Shown: positions 23,641-34,399, counted from the first letter of the stretch. The stretch is 64,000 nucleotides of DNA from Dipteris shenzhenensis (GCA_047967505.1 CM106538.1); one strand, 5' to 3'. Translations and numbers: made by a program. Notes: generated from the sequence alone by a model not told the origin.

Positions 23641-25615
23641 TCATCTCTTAGAGGGAGAGTAGAAATCCAGAAGCCGCTTAACAACGAGCAATAAACACGC
23701 AAATAAATGCAGCCAATGGAAAGATCGTGAAGAAGTACAAGCGACGTGATCACTCTCAGCTCTAGTTGACTCTGAGCACGCCTGCATTGATGTTTCCTGC
23801 TCTCTTGTAGTTTCAGATCCCTCTCCTGTGATGATTTCCACCTCCTCGCTACACTTTACGTTAGTTATTTCATTATCTCCAGCTCCACCGCAACCTTTTC
23901 TCATACCACCATCATCATCCGCGACCGTCGGTTTCTCACAACTATCTTTCACACCCAATTCTCGGGTAGGAAATGACGTTTCGATCCTTCCTATGCTGTA
24001 ATAAGCTTCCTCCCCGGCTTCCAGTTCGAATTTCGATTGCTGTCCTTTGCCTGCACACATTGTTGTAGACATCACGCGCTGCACGTTAAGACAGCAGATC
24101 AATGTGTCGCCGTCACAGTGCTCTTGTCGTCTTGCATTCACATGCTTGTCCATCAATATGTGGGACAATATAGTCACGGAGTAAATCGTCATTCCCATGG
24201 CAGTTGCAGCAGCGTACCAACTACATGGGAATGCGTGTGCAGATTCAATCGATAGATCTTTGGCACAAAGCGTCGACCAGCGAGATTGTGGAGGTCCAAC
24301 TAAGGACAACAGGAAAACTCCTGCGTAGAGACATAGATGCATCGCCGATACAAGGAGAAGCCTGTACCAGTATACACCCTTGCCCAATGCATTCCTCACC
24401 TTTGCATCCCTTGTCAATGGTTGTAGAGGTCCAATTTTGGCACTCAAATAACTCAAAGCAACGCAGTGTACTAATCTCCTTACGTTGAAGCAACTGTTGG
24501 AGGAAGTCGATTGTGATTGTTTCCTCAAGAAAATCATGAACAGAATGAAGTATACACTTAGTTCCATGGTGACGTATCCAGCGATAGGATAACCGTTATT
24601 CCATCCCCAAAGCATGAGGACAGTATATGTTAAGCATTGCAACAGAAGAGCGGAAGAAGTGAACAGACCTGCAAAAGGGTTGATTAGCACTGGAATCTCT
24701 AACCGAAACATTTTGCGACAAAGCATTTCGTGGGCAGTTGGATGGTAGATTGTGATTCACCTGATATGATAAAATGTACAAGTTTCACTTTCCATGTTGA
24801 TTTCCCTTCTTCGCCGATCGCCACAGCCGAAATAGCCAGTGCTCCGTTCACTGTCCCGGATAAAAAAGATGCTAAAATTGATACTATAAGCGTCTTGGAG
24901 GGGTGACCGTCGGTTCTTTTGTAAAAGAGAAGGTATACTACAAATTGTAGTGTCAGTTGTGGAGCAGTTTCTAGTGCGACGGACAGAACGTTGTATAAAG
25001 TGTTTTTTTCATCGGATCTAAGATTCCCAAAACTGCACCAAAGACAACGTGCAACGCTCATATTGAAATCTGGGTTAGAAACGTGAATGATGCAGCAATC
25101 ATAAATTCTTTCACGGCGAGTGCAGGGGAAACTCTTGAAAGGAAGAAAATATATTCTTGATAGGACGGCGAGACAGAGTACCCTTTCCAAGCACAGGTCT
25201 TGCGGACAAGTTGGATGAGCCTGCTCAATTGAATAAGCGGGAAGAGATAAGCTGCCTTCACTGGCTGGTCTTCTTTCTTCAGCTCAACCATGAATATCAC
25301 AGCGTTGGAAACATGAGCGATGGCCATAACGGTAACGATACCAATAAAGATGCCAATCCAAGACGGGCGTTCTTCTATCATGCGATGATACTGGATTGCA
25401 GTAGCGATGTTGCTGGAAAAATCGAACAAATACATGAATGCAGAGAGGAGAATGCCCATGCCAGCTTGAAAATCGGCAGTATGAGAGTGCAAGTTTGAGA
25501 GGGAGGCGAGCTTAAGGCATTCCATGGAAAGAATGATGCGGGGTGATTTGCAAGCAGTGGGGGAGGGAGAGAAAGGTGTATAGCCGTGCGAGGAGAGTCG
25601 TTGAAAGCAAGGCAT
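23641..25615 (-). CDS. Predicted XK-related (XKR/Kx-like) multi-pass membrane protein, 3 exons
   Basis: Three open stretches on the minus strand join into one 587-residue frame if two GT-AG introns are removed: exons 25615-25182, 25032-24761 and 24698-23641. Start: first ATG after an in-frame TGA upstream. Visible: helix pairs at about residues 52-75 and 86-111, a helix at 121-138 (AAYLFPLIQLSRLIQLVR), the motif ETAPQL at 166-171, at least five more hydrophobic segments to about residue 424, then a charged Ser/Glu-rich tail and a last hydrophobic segment near 562-579. In the XKR family, the DxxSD-like first helix, a QL-rich third helix and an E(A/S)APQL motif have this order; several members are phospholipid scramblases or bind VPS13-type proteins. 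The scramblase role is not shown here. Not transposon-like; the family is known to me mainly from animals. The intron model is my inference. Confidence 0.65.
24699..24760 (-). other. Predicted intron 2 of the XKR-like gene (62 bp)
   Basis: Donor ATCAG|GTGAAT at 24760 and acceptor TTCGGTTAG ending at 24699. Exon 2 ends on codon position 1 and exon 3 starts on position 2, giving a Glu codon and keeping a hydrophobic segment unbroken. It is very short for a plant intron, near the lower limit. Confidence 0.6.
25033..25181 (-). other. Predicted intron 1 of the XKR-like gene (149 bp)
   Basis: Donor G|GTACTC at 25181 and acceptor TTTGGTGCAG ending at 25033. Splicing restores the frame (exon 1 ends on codon position 2, exon 2 begins on position 3, giving a Gly codon) and removes an in-frame TGA at 25058-25060. 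The donor is not an ideal consensus. Confidence 0.5.
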
Positions 25616-26862
25616 GTGCCTTTTGACAAGATGGCAATGCCATCGCTGTGGACTTTGTAGAACAGGACGTGGAGCGAAGCTTAATCAGTATCTAAAAGTT
25701 GGAGAAACATCTAAATATTGATGAGCAGGATGGCTTCAAAGCTTTCATAATGTCAAGAGCATTTTGCTTGATTGTATCAGCATAATTGAAGAGAACGATA
25801 GGCTAATGTTTGGTTTTTTTAGAGGATTGAAGAGAACAACAGGCTAGTGTTCACGAAAAAAACTGAGGTTTAATGTGAGGTGAATGGCAAATTTCCGGAA
25901 ATGAGAAGGTATTTAAGCTTTTGGCAAATTTCCAGCTACTCGGGATCAACTCCCTTTTGTCACTTGGCTTTTGAGTCTCACTATCACATTTTCTCGAGTT
26001 GCTTATTTGTTCCGCCAATTTGGCGGTTTATTGGGTCATGGGCTGAGCGTGGTAAGCTATTCTGTCTAACTCGTTTTGTTTTTGTTTTGAGAGCCAGCTC
26101 TGCTGTGTGAGGTGCTTACACCCACCAGACATCTCGTTGGATGTCCGTGCTACTGGGTGATAGAGGTCGGCTTACTGACCTGCAAACGCTCATTTGGAAT
26201 CTTCTTCACGCTATCGTCATCCACAAAATCTAGTTCACCAAGAATACGGTTGTTTTTCACCATATTGCTTTTCCCTCTACTTTGATTTTTGAGGTTAGGG
26301 GAGACATTTTGCGGATTTTGCACTGGTGCAGCTGTAAGTCCATGGACTCCGCAGTGGACTTTTCGGCTCTTGCAAATGCTTGGCATATGTTGTAATTTAT
26401 TTTGTTCAAATGATTAATAAAATCCTTCTTTCTTGCATGTAAATTTTTATTATTTTAAATGAAACATTTTACAAACCATGGCTTGCGCCTAGCCATGCAG
26501 GCATAGGACATATAAGACACCTTCAGCTGACACCTCACATTCGATAGCCACAAACACAAGTACACCCCTATCAATAAATCCAACTACTTTATCAGAAAAT
26601 TAAAAATGAAGCATTTTAGTTATGTGTGAAAACCTTGAAAAACATAAGTAAAATGCTTAAATTTTAAAAAGACCTTTATATTTTCAAAATAATAAGGTTT
26701 TTGTATCTATTAACAAAAAAGTTTTATGTGAACATTTCATAGGCTATAGATTGTAGCCTAGAGGTGGTTGATAGATTCGAAAAGATTTCAATGCTACCGT
26801 GTGTCACACTTAACTTTAGATAGCCTTTTGAATTTCAACTTGAGCATATTCACATAGTCAAG
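25616..26862. other. Upstream flank of the XKR-like gene, no gene seen
   Basis: This 1.2-kb stretch would hold the promoter of the minus-strand gene. I do not see a convincing TATA box. Short plus-strand frames (for example 76 codons at 25880) have no family likeness. A decayed LINE 3' end is possible around 25880-26400, but no clear RT block remains. Confidence 0.4.
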
Positions 26863-27252
26863 TCAATTATAGCCAATGGAGTAGTTTGACTAATGAGATT
26901 AACCAGGTCAACATCAATAAATTGACAACTTGACTCATGGTGAGTCTTTGCAAAAAATCTTGAATATTGCACAAGAGTAGGTCAAACGTCCTTGTCTTGA
27001 TGCAAGCTAAACCTCTTGTGCAATATTCAAGATAAGATTTCGTATCAAAAAGGGGTATCAATTATAGCCAATGGAGTGGTTTGACTAACTAAATTAACCA
27101 GGTCAACATTAGTAAATTGACAACTTGACTCATGGTGAGTCTTTGAAAAAATTCTTGAATATTGCACAAGAGTAGGTCAAACGTCCTTGTCTTGATGCAA
27201 GCTAAACCTCTTGTGCAATATTCAAGATAAGATTTCGTATCACTCCCGCTCA
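26863..27252. repeat. Tandem duplication, 195-bp period, each copy with a perfect 19-bp inverted repeat
   Basis: Copy 1 spans 26863-27057 and copy 2 27058-27252, nearly identical. In each, CTTGAATATTGCACAAGAG (26959-26977; 27154-27172) is followed 35 bp later by its exact reverse complement (27013-27031; 27208-27226). The spacer is also conserved. Confidence 0.95.
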
Positions 27253-28310
27253 CTCTAACTACACCTAACACAACGTGCTAGGAGCACATACATTCATTGT
27301 TGCTTTCCACAAAAAAATCCTTCATATATATGCCACTAGACCTCTAAAACATACCCTCTTGTTTAAAAGTAAACAATGCTCCTTTCCCTTGCTACAAGCT
27401 TGCAAAGGGCATACGCTTACCCATGTTTACTCCCAAGCACAGCTAACGAGGTATGGCTTACTTTTAAGGGTGGCTTAACTTGGTGCCTTTGACAATGTTC
27501 TAGCTTAGGTTCATTGAATATTGGGCCCCCTTATAAATTACACAAATGTAACCTGTGGATACATCATAAAAATTTGGACCTTTGTAAAATATGCAAAAAT
27601 AGATGTGGACTCACTACCATGATATTCTAAATTCACTTTTTAAGAGAAATTTATGAAGGTGCTTTTAATTGAACTCCATCAAATTCTAAGTGGGTGTAGC
27701 CATTTCTTGTGAGGTTTTGTGAAAATATTGCATATGAGTAACTTGCAAGAACCCATGACTTATGTGTTCTTGTAGAAAAATGTAACCAAACTAATGTCTA
27801 AACTAATTGATGGTTTTCGAACCTTAGTCGAGGACCAAAACCTTAAACACTTTTATCATTGAGCATGAATAAAATAGTTGCAAATACTAATTTGATAGCA
27901 ATGTCCTTGTCTCTATATAATAGAACGTCTTTTTTTTCCAAAAATACTACAAATTTACACAATATGCAAGTAAGTAGTCATTAGAAAGATCAGTTCTAGA
28001 GCTACTCACAAAACTAAAAGAGGAAAACATGAGACATCATCTGATATGCCAATCAAACAAACACATGTAAGGGCACACTCTACACACAAGGGAAACTCCC
28101 TATAATGATGCTAATGGTGATGCCTTTTTAATTAAAATTCTTTTGGGGTATTCGTGAGATGATAATATTGTGCAACAGCAATAATATCACTTAGCCACAT
28201 CAAAGCAACAAATTATGTATGAACTTTAAGTTACAAAAATTACTAAGGTCTCTTACCCATCACAACGAGACAAAGCAACTATAGACATGCTTGATAGATG
28301 CACAAAATAA
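27253..28310. other. Unassigned AT-rich region
   Basis: No coding signal seen. It borders the left subterminal repeats of the CACTA element, so the element's left end may lie in this interval, but I could not find a clear CACTA terminus. Confidence 0.4.
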
Positions 28311-28315
28311 CGGGC

Positions 28316-28420
28316 GTGTCTACATGCATTGCTAGAATAGTAAAAATACGAGTGCGTCTAATAGTGCATCTAATAGCACATCTATTAGCGTGTCTGCACT
28401 GTGAATTAGACACGGATTTA
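28316..28420. repeat. CACTA subterminal-type repeats, left cluster
   Basis: Several copies of CGTCTAATAG, GCATCTAATAG, CACATCTATTAG and TTAGACACG occur close together, in both orientations. Confidence 0.75.
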
Positions 28421-28559
28421 GATGCAAAATAGAGAATATAGAAAGTGAGATTTTGGTGCAAGAAGCGGATAAATGTACATCACTACTTTCCAAACATTGC
28501 CCATGATTACCAAAGCACATAATTTTAACATATACAAAAATTAAGTGAGGTGAGGAGAA

Positions 28560-28949
28560 TGAGAGAATATGTAAAATAGTTTTGCCAATATCAATGATGG
28601 GTAACGGTTCAATCTCATCCTGAATGAGATTAACCCTTGCCAAACTATCTACTTCAAAATCCAAACTAGTGTTGAGTTCTACAAATACATTCAGCCCACT
28701 ACTACTTGTGCTATTCATGTGCTCATCGAAATCAACATCACCAATGGTAGGCTCGTCCTCACGGGTAATGGCCTCAATATTTGTATCTCCTATCTCATGA
28801 TCATCTTCCTCTCTCGTATCACGGTCATCATCACCTCCATGGCTATGATCATCCTCCATACGCTCCATATTAGTAAATGTACTATACATCACTTTGGAAC
28901 GTGGTGTAATAGGTATGACATGCCACCACCTATTATTATCCACCACCAT
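28560..28949 (-). pseudogene. CACTA transposase C-terminal acidic tail
   Basis: Minus-strand reading gives NNRWWHVIPITPRSKV followed by a long Asp/Glu/His-rich stretch (residues about 30-90 of this frame). In plant CACTA transposase genes a WW-containing strand follows the DUF4216-like domain and leads into an acidic tail, so order and composition fit. Sequence after about 28560 runs into the subterminal repeats. Confidence 0.6.
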
Positions 28950-28969
28950 TGGTTGATAGACAACCTAAT

Positions 28970-29383
28970 TCAAACACAAATACAATCATGTTCTTTTCCT
29001 TGCATCGAAGGTATCAAATATTTAAAAGCGAGTATTTTTATATGTGTGTATAATACTTGTTCACATTGTTGCGGTAGTACTAGTGTGTCCTTACTTTGCC
29101 AAAACCTTGTGGAGTCAATAGTTACAAAGCCACTTGCATGGCGTTTGATTGTTGCATTAGGGCTTCTTTCCACCATGTCCTTAAACCACTTTACATCCAA
29201 AACATACACAAAGAAGCGTTGAAAGTCAAGCTTAATAATATCTTGGATTATGCCACAATAATCATCCATGGCTCCATTAGCTCCCTCAAAGCTAGCAATG
29301 ATGCCACAATCTTCTGTGTTTCTCTTATTATCAATTCGTTGTGTTTGAAAATGCTTGCCCTCACACCATATACCATTGAACAT
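28970..29383 (-). pseudogene. CACTA transposase DUF4216-like part
   Basis: The 137-codon minus frame carries DDYCGIIQDIIKLDFQ, FVYVLDVKWFKD and a later SGFVTIDSTRFWQSKDT, which follow the DUF4216 pattern (D-Y-Y-G-I-I, L-F-C-D-W, G-V-V-N, Y-x-x-D-P-F-I-L-A-S-Q). This domain stands downstream of tnp2 in plant CACTA genes; its molecular role is not known to me. It may be an exon of the tnp2 gene, since no stop-free link to the next part exists. Confidence 0.75.
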
Positions 29384-29802
29384 AGTACACTACACCAAGA
29401 CAAAATCAATTAAATAAGCAATCTAAATTGCTGAAAGCTCCTAACTTATGCATAACATTCTATATACCGACCTTGCTCATGCATCCCCTAGCATACTTCA
29501 TTCTTCCATTGTGATATGCATCCCCTTGTCTCTCTCTGCTCTCTCCATTTCGTCAAGTAGCCAATCCACATGAATATCCTTTGAAAGTGCTCTTAAATGC
29601 TGAGGGTATGACACACAAGATCCGTGGTGTGTACAAAAGAGGGTCCTTTCTCCTTGTCTTCTTGCCTTTGCATCCTCTTATCTTGTCACCCATGTTTTCA
29701 TCACATCACTATTAAGCATGCAATAAAGGCTGATATTATTAAGCAACTTCGTGTTTATTACTTTGCTCCGTCCTTTTCCTGAAGGCACAATAGAGGTCAT
29801 CC

Positions 29803-30207
29803 TTAGGTCTTCGTCATCTCTCCATAGTCGTGGGAGAGAGCTATCCACATCAACAAGAAACTCAAAAATATATACAAGTGACTCTTGTACCAACCACAAC
29901 CCTCGGCCATGCTACGTTCGGGTCTTGCATTTTGTCTCACAAAACCCTTCAAGGTCTTCATGAAGCACTTGAGGAAGAACAACCATCGTGCATGTACAGT
30001 ATTGCATATAGCAATCTCATCTACCAAATGCACTATGAGATGTAGTTGGCTTGTGAGAATAGAATGTGAAAATGTCTCCTCCACTAAACAAACCACCTCC
30101 ACTGACATAACTCGAGCATTCTCAAGCGTGGTGGGATCTATTTTCTTTGAGCTCACATACCTAGAAAGAAAAAAGTATGCCATATTAGCAATATGAACAC
30201 CTTGCAT
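29803..30207 (-). pseudogene. CACTA transposase DUF4218-like part
   Basis: The 134-codon frame reads LTSQLHLIVHLVDEI, HARWLFFLKCFMKTLKGFVRQNARPERSMAEG, close to the DUF4218 consensus (HL-V-HL-V-E, R-W-M-Y-P-F-E-R, K-x-x-V-R-N-x-A-x-P-E-G-S-I). It sits between the tnp2 core and the DUF4216-like part, the usual order in plant CACTA elements. The upstream end runs into a recent 109-bp tandem duplication (30130-30347) that partly repeats the N-terminal coding sequence. Confidence 0.85.
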
Positions 30208-30347
30208 GGAGCATTGATACGCTTCACATTTTGTATCCGGTGGGATCTATTTTCTTTGAGCTCACATACCTAGAAAGAAAAAAGTATGCCATATTAGTAA
30301 TATGAACACCTTGCATGGAGCATTGATACGCTTCACATTTTGTATCC
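30130..30347. repeat. Recent tandem duplication, 109 bp, 2 copies
   Basis: Copies 30130-30238 and 30239-30347 are almost identical (one clear substitution, GCA versus GTA). It lies within the transposase gene and duplicates coding sequence. Confidence 0.95.
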
Positions 30348-30599
30348 TGTAAAGTACCTCACAAGCTCGCCCATCTTGTAAATACAATCCTTCACGTCCT
30401 TCGATGCACTACGAGAAATGCTAGTAGGTAGTATGAACTGAACACACGAGGAATAGTTGATTAGTTGCTTCTAATTCACTCACAAATTTGGAAGGAAAAA
30501 GATATTATGCACATAAAATACTTACTTGGAGCATCTTGTGCCAATCATGAGATTTCAAGCCATATAATTGCTCTACACCTCTTTTCTTGCTCTTTGTGA

Positions 30600-32689
30600 A
30601 GGCCCCCTTCAAACACCTCATGCATCTAGTGGGAGTATGAATTGTAATTATAGCTCGCTTCACTGCCACCATCTCTAGCTTTGATAACCTCCACGGTGCA
30701 CGAGGTAAAAAGACATGCCCATTTGGCCTCTCTTGTGGCCAAGCTTCATGCATCCTCTTGTGGTGCGTAGATCCTCCCTTATGCCTGCGGAATCTCGTAT
30801 CCCATTCAAATGTTCCGAAATGATAGATGCCACATTCTTAAAGACATGCATGGGATCAAGCAGGTGATTGATCTGGAGGTGGGACCAATATGGTAAACGA
30901 TAAAAGATGGAGTATCTAAACAAAAGTTGGTGTTAGTGGGCAATCTTTATATCCATTCAATATAGCACATAATAGTTACAAACCCTTCCCGGCTCATGCC
31001 AAGTGTGGAACCATCCCAAATTCTCATCCAATCTCCTACAGTGAGTGACTGTGGGGGGACTTCATTCTAAGGGGCGACATATCTAGGATGATCAGGTGGA
31101 AGAAATCGATGGTGATTCTCATAGATGACCTTATTCAACACGTCTGCCTGTGAGGCAACTAGCGAAGGACCACAAACAAGACATGCATGGTAACCCGATG
31201 TAGTGAGACCTGAACAATAGATGCAATTAAGAGTTGAAGGTGGGTTTAGGGTGCCACATCGATTGCCTACTTATAATTAAAAGTCCAATGCTTACCTGAA
31301 CACTCGCCATAGCTTGGGAAGTCATGCATCATCCACATTAAGACTACTTTGCAGTTGAAGTCTCGTGATGAGGGAGGCCTGCTCACATCATGCACCTCGA
31401 TACCTCTCCAAAGTATCTCTAGCTCATCAATCAAAGGCTCTAAATAAACATCAGGATTCTTTACTTTATGTTTCCCTGGAATTAGAAGGGATAACATAAC
31501 ATGCCCTTTCTTAATCACCATAGAGGGTGGAAGATTATAATTCACCAATATCACTGGCCATACACTGTAAGAGGTGCTTTTGAGACCAAATGGGTTCACA
31601 CTGTCCATACCTAATCCAAGTCTCAAGCTCCTAGGTTCTTCCTTGAAGCTTGGCCATGTGTCTTCAATATGCTTCCACGTAGGAGTGTCTGCGGGAGTTC
31701 TCTACTTGGCATCGGTTGATCGATGGGAGGAATGCCATGACATGAGCTCTACAATGGATTTGCACTTAAACATACGTTGGATTATGGGAAAACGTCGCAG
31801 AACCTTACGAGGCACATCCAAAGTTTTGAGATCTGCTCTATATCTTGCCTCTCCACAAGTAGGACACTCTCTTGCATCCTCTAAGAGAGGTCACATGTTG
31901 CCTTGCCATATCTCTTGAGGTCGGTAATTTATTCTCCCTTGGAAGCATTTTACATAATAGCCTGCACGTGAAGACCATAAATGAGAAAAAGCATTCGAGT
32001 AATTGACCCACTAGCATAATTCACCATGTTTGCAAAATAGAGTTTAAAGCTTACTTGAGTAATGCATTTAAACTTGTATTGCTCCATCCATAGATGATCT
32101 GCAAGTTTAGTAACTCAAGGGAGGCACGTAGAACAGAGAATGTGCACCTCTCAAATAGTGGAGTCGATCCTACGGTAAAAAGATCATCCTGCTCCATGCT
32201 ATCATCCCTACATGAGGATTGATGGACATATAAATCTTGCACCATATCATCAAACACCTCCTTCTCCACGACCTCATGAGGTAATGGAAGAGGACTACTA
32301 TCACCATCACTCCATGCATCCGTAACGGTCCCTCTTGAAGATCCCACCCTGTATTGCCGATGCTTCGCCTTCTCATCATGACGAGCATAGGGCAACATAT
32401 GCGGGTGTGGCACTGCATCTTGTATCAAATTAAAACGGGATCATAACTCAAACACATGAACACCCATAGGTATCTTAATCAACCTTAACTCTTTAACACT
32501 TACCATGTTTACGGTCACATCCCATTCTCCATAGTTTGAGATGTGATTGAGTGTAATTCTACATGCATGATACATGTTTCCTCGACATCGATCACATATA
32601 CATTTGATGTTTTGCTCCAACCACATTTCGCGATGGTGAATATGAAGGGATTCATCCTCATTGGAGCTACTTGTTGAAGATGAAGACAT
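30600..32689 (-). pseudogene. CACTA transposase (tnp2, Transposase_21-like)
   Basis: A likely start is the ATG at 32689, followed by a Ser-rich stretch and WLEQNIKCICDRCRGN, the N-terminal tnp2 Cys motif. A consensus donor (ATG|GTAAGT, intron from 32503) follows. The next open part reads LLNLQIIYGWSNTSLNALL (32051-32428). Then PTCGEARY (Cys motif), EEPRSLRLGLGMDSVNPFG, YSVWPVILVNYNLPPSM, MLSLLIPGKHKVKN and LMWMMHDFPSYGECSG (31267-31640) form the core of Transposase_21, with the DG-type block as MDSVNPFG. Last come YRLPYWSHLQINHLLDPMHVFKNV (30675-30923), the third core block. The enzyme would cut at the element ends. Several frame breaks remain that I could not explain as introns, so it is listed as a pseudogene, though multi-exon structure accounts for some. 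Confidence 0.88.
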
Positions 32690-32754
32690 CCTATAGATAA
32701 GCAACCCAAAAAATGTGTTCTTGCATGAGTTGTAAATGTCAAAACTCCATGGAG

Positions 32755-32890
32755 CGTCTAACATCGCATTTGTACTGTGAAACGCATCTATAGGTGCATC
32801 TAAAATGTAGTGTAGACACGCTGATAGACACGCTTTTAGATGCTCTTTTAGATGTGCTAATAGATGTGCTTTTAGATGCATAGACTGCGA
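32755..32890. repeat. CACTA subterminal-type repeats, central cluster A
   Basis: About eight copies of motifs such as GCGTCTAACA, ACGCATCTATAGG, TAGACACGC, TTTTAGATGC in 135 bp. It lies directly upstream of the likely tnp2 start (32689) on the minus strand. Confidence 0.85.
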
Positions 32891-33279
32891 GCTGATTTTC
32901 AAACCTACTTTTAGCGCGCTTGCTTTCCTTCACATACTTTTAGCATCGTGCGGCTTGCTTTCCTATCAATAGACATAGCTCCGAGCATCCATACTTATCT
33001 CCAAGCACCCACACTCTCCAGGCTTACACAATCATCCCCAAGCACACAAGAGAAGAGAGTGAACAAGGAAGAGAAGAAAGAGAAGTAGCTTTGAAGAAGG
33101 ACAAGAAGCTTCCATACGTTTATCCAAGGTAAGTCTCTTGGCGATTGATCTTCTTTGGAAGTTGCTCTCTTTGGATTCATCTTTGACGTATATAGGGAAG
33201 GGATGTTTTTGGTACTAGTGTTGTTCTTTTTGGGGTCAGGCACATGTCCTTTTCAGTTTCTTTCAAAAAGGCATCTGTT

Positions 33280-33370
33280 GAAGCGCGTTATAGACACGTC
33301 TAACAACGCATCTGACTTTTGGAAAAATAGACAGCTGCACCTATAGATGCACTGTTAGACACGCTACGAC
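33280..33370. repeat. CACTA subterminal-type repeats, central cluster B
   Basis: Copies of TAGACACG, TCTAACAACGCATC, ACCTATAGATGCAC and TTAGACACGC. It lies upstream of the plus-strand gene, on the other side of the intergenic part. Confidence 0.85.
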
Positions 33371-33532
33371 AGTTTTTCTTGTCTGTTCTTCCCTTTCCCC
33401 TTCCCCTTCCCCTTTCCTTTCCCTTTCCAAGGGAGGGATTGCATGAATGATGGAAATAAGTGATTGCATGAATGATGGAAAGGGATTGCATGAATGAAGA
33501 AAGGGATTGCATTCGTGAGGAAATAAGGGATT

Positions 33533-34043
33533 GCATTCTCTTTTTCTCTCCTTTCTCCTCTCTTTCCTTCTCTTTTCTCCTCTCTTTTTCTCTCTTATCT
33601 CCTTTCTTTTTTCTCCTCTCTTTTCCTCTCTTTTCGTCTCTTTTCTCATCTCTTTCCTTTTCTCTTTTTCTCTCTTTTTCTCATCTCTTTTCTCCTCTCT
33701 TTCCTTCTCTCTTTTTCTCTCTTTTATCCTCACTTTTTCTCTCTTTTTCCTTCTCTCTTTTATCCTCTCTTTTTGTCTCTTTTCGTCTCTCTTTTTCTCT
33801 GTTATCTCCTCTCTTTTTCTCTCTTTTTTCTCCTCTCTTCTATTTTCCTCTCTTTTCTCCTCTCTTTTCTTCTCTCTTTTTCTCTCTTTTATCCGCACTT
33901 TTTCTGTTTTCACTTTCTCTCTTATCTCCTCTCTTTTTCTCTATTTTTTCTACTCTCTTTTCTCCTTTTTCTCCTCTCTTTTTCTCTCTTTTTCTCCTCT
34001 CTTTTCCTCTCTTTTCTCCTCTCTTTCCTTCTCTCTTTTTCCC
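33533..34043. repeat. Polypyrimidine (CTTTT/CTCCT) tract, about 510 bp
   Basis: The plus strand is almost purely C and T for about 500 bp, built of CTCTTTT, CTCCTCT and TTTTCTC variants. Open frames across it are low-complexity artefacts. Confidence 0.97.
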
Positions 34044-34057
34044 CACGTGAAGCTTCA

Positions 34058-34149
34058 ATAGCCTGACATTGAGCAAGCATATATAGACTTCTGTCACTCT
34101 AATTCAAAGAATGCAGGAGTCTGTAAATGCTTGCTCAATGTCAGGTTGT
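34058..34149. other. Imperfect hairpin with perfect 19-bp terminal arms (miRNA-precursor-like shape)
   Basis: Arms CCTGACATTGAGCAAGCAT (34062-34080) and its exact reverse complement (34127-34145) enclose a second partly paired stretch (GACTTCTG against CAGGAGTC, with G-U pairs), giving a stem of about 33 pairs with one mismatch and a short loop. Pairing can be extended by a few bases on the outside. The shape matches a plant miRNA precursor or a small inverted-repeat element; transcription is unknown. Confidence 0.6.
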
Positions 34150-34309
34150 CGCTCTATTTTTTCTTTTGCATCTCATGACGAGGGCATGCTCGATGGTAAT
34201 CTTCTTCTTTTCTTTTCTTTAGTTCATCGTGTGGCCAGGAAGCTCTTTAGCCTCACCTGATCTTCGGGATGCCATCTTTTAGGAGTTATATAACATTTTG
34301 GGACACCCT

Positions 34310-34376
34310 TCGACTCCTGGGGAGTTATACACATACATGACGGGTACTCCAAACACCCCCCAGGAGTCGGTAGTAC
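34310..34376. repeat. Inverted repeat CGACTCCTGGGG / CCCCAGGAGTCG
   Basis: Twelve-bp perfect arms about 40 bp apart, 160 bp after the hairpin. It lies within the 5' region of the plus-strand CACTA gene. Confidence 0.8.
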
Positions 34377-34399
34377 AGACTCAAAACCACCCCAACCCC

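Noticed and set aside
25058-25060. Frameshift mutation or premature stop in the XKR-like gene
   Set aside because: A 149-bp GT-AG intron covering this stop restores the frame, so splicing explains it more simply; decay cannot be fully excluded without transcripts.
24037-25498. Plus-strand frames of 72-113 codons opposite the XKR-like gene
   Set aside because: Antisense shadows of the minus-strand exons without motif content.
29390-29400. Sequence CACTACACCAAGA as a CACTA terminus
   Set aside because: It lies inside the transposase gene, between DUF4216-like and DUF4218-like parts, with no inverted partner.
28719-29413. Plus-strand frames of 105-167 codons within the CACTA element
   Set aside because: They are antisense shadows of the DUF4216-like and acidic-tail coding sequence on the minus strand.
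33341-34061. Open frames of 176-192 codons in the polypyrimidine tract
   Set aside because: They are Phe/Leu/Ser or Lys/Arg/Glu repeats caused by the C/T tract, open in several frames at once.
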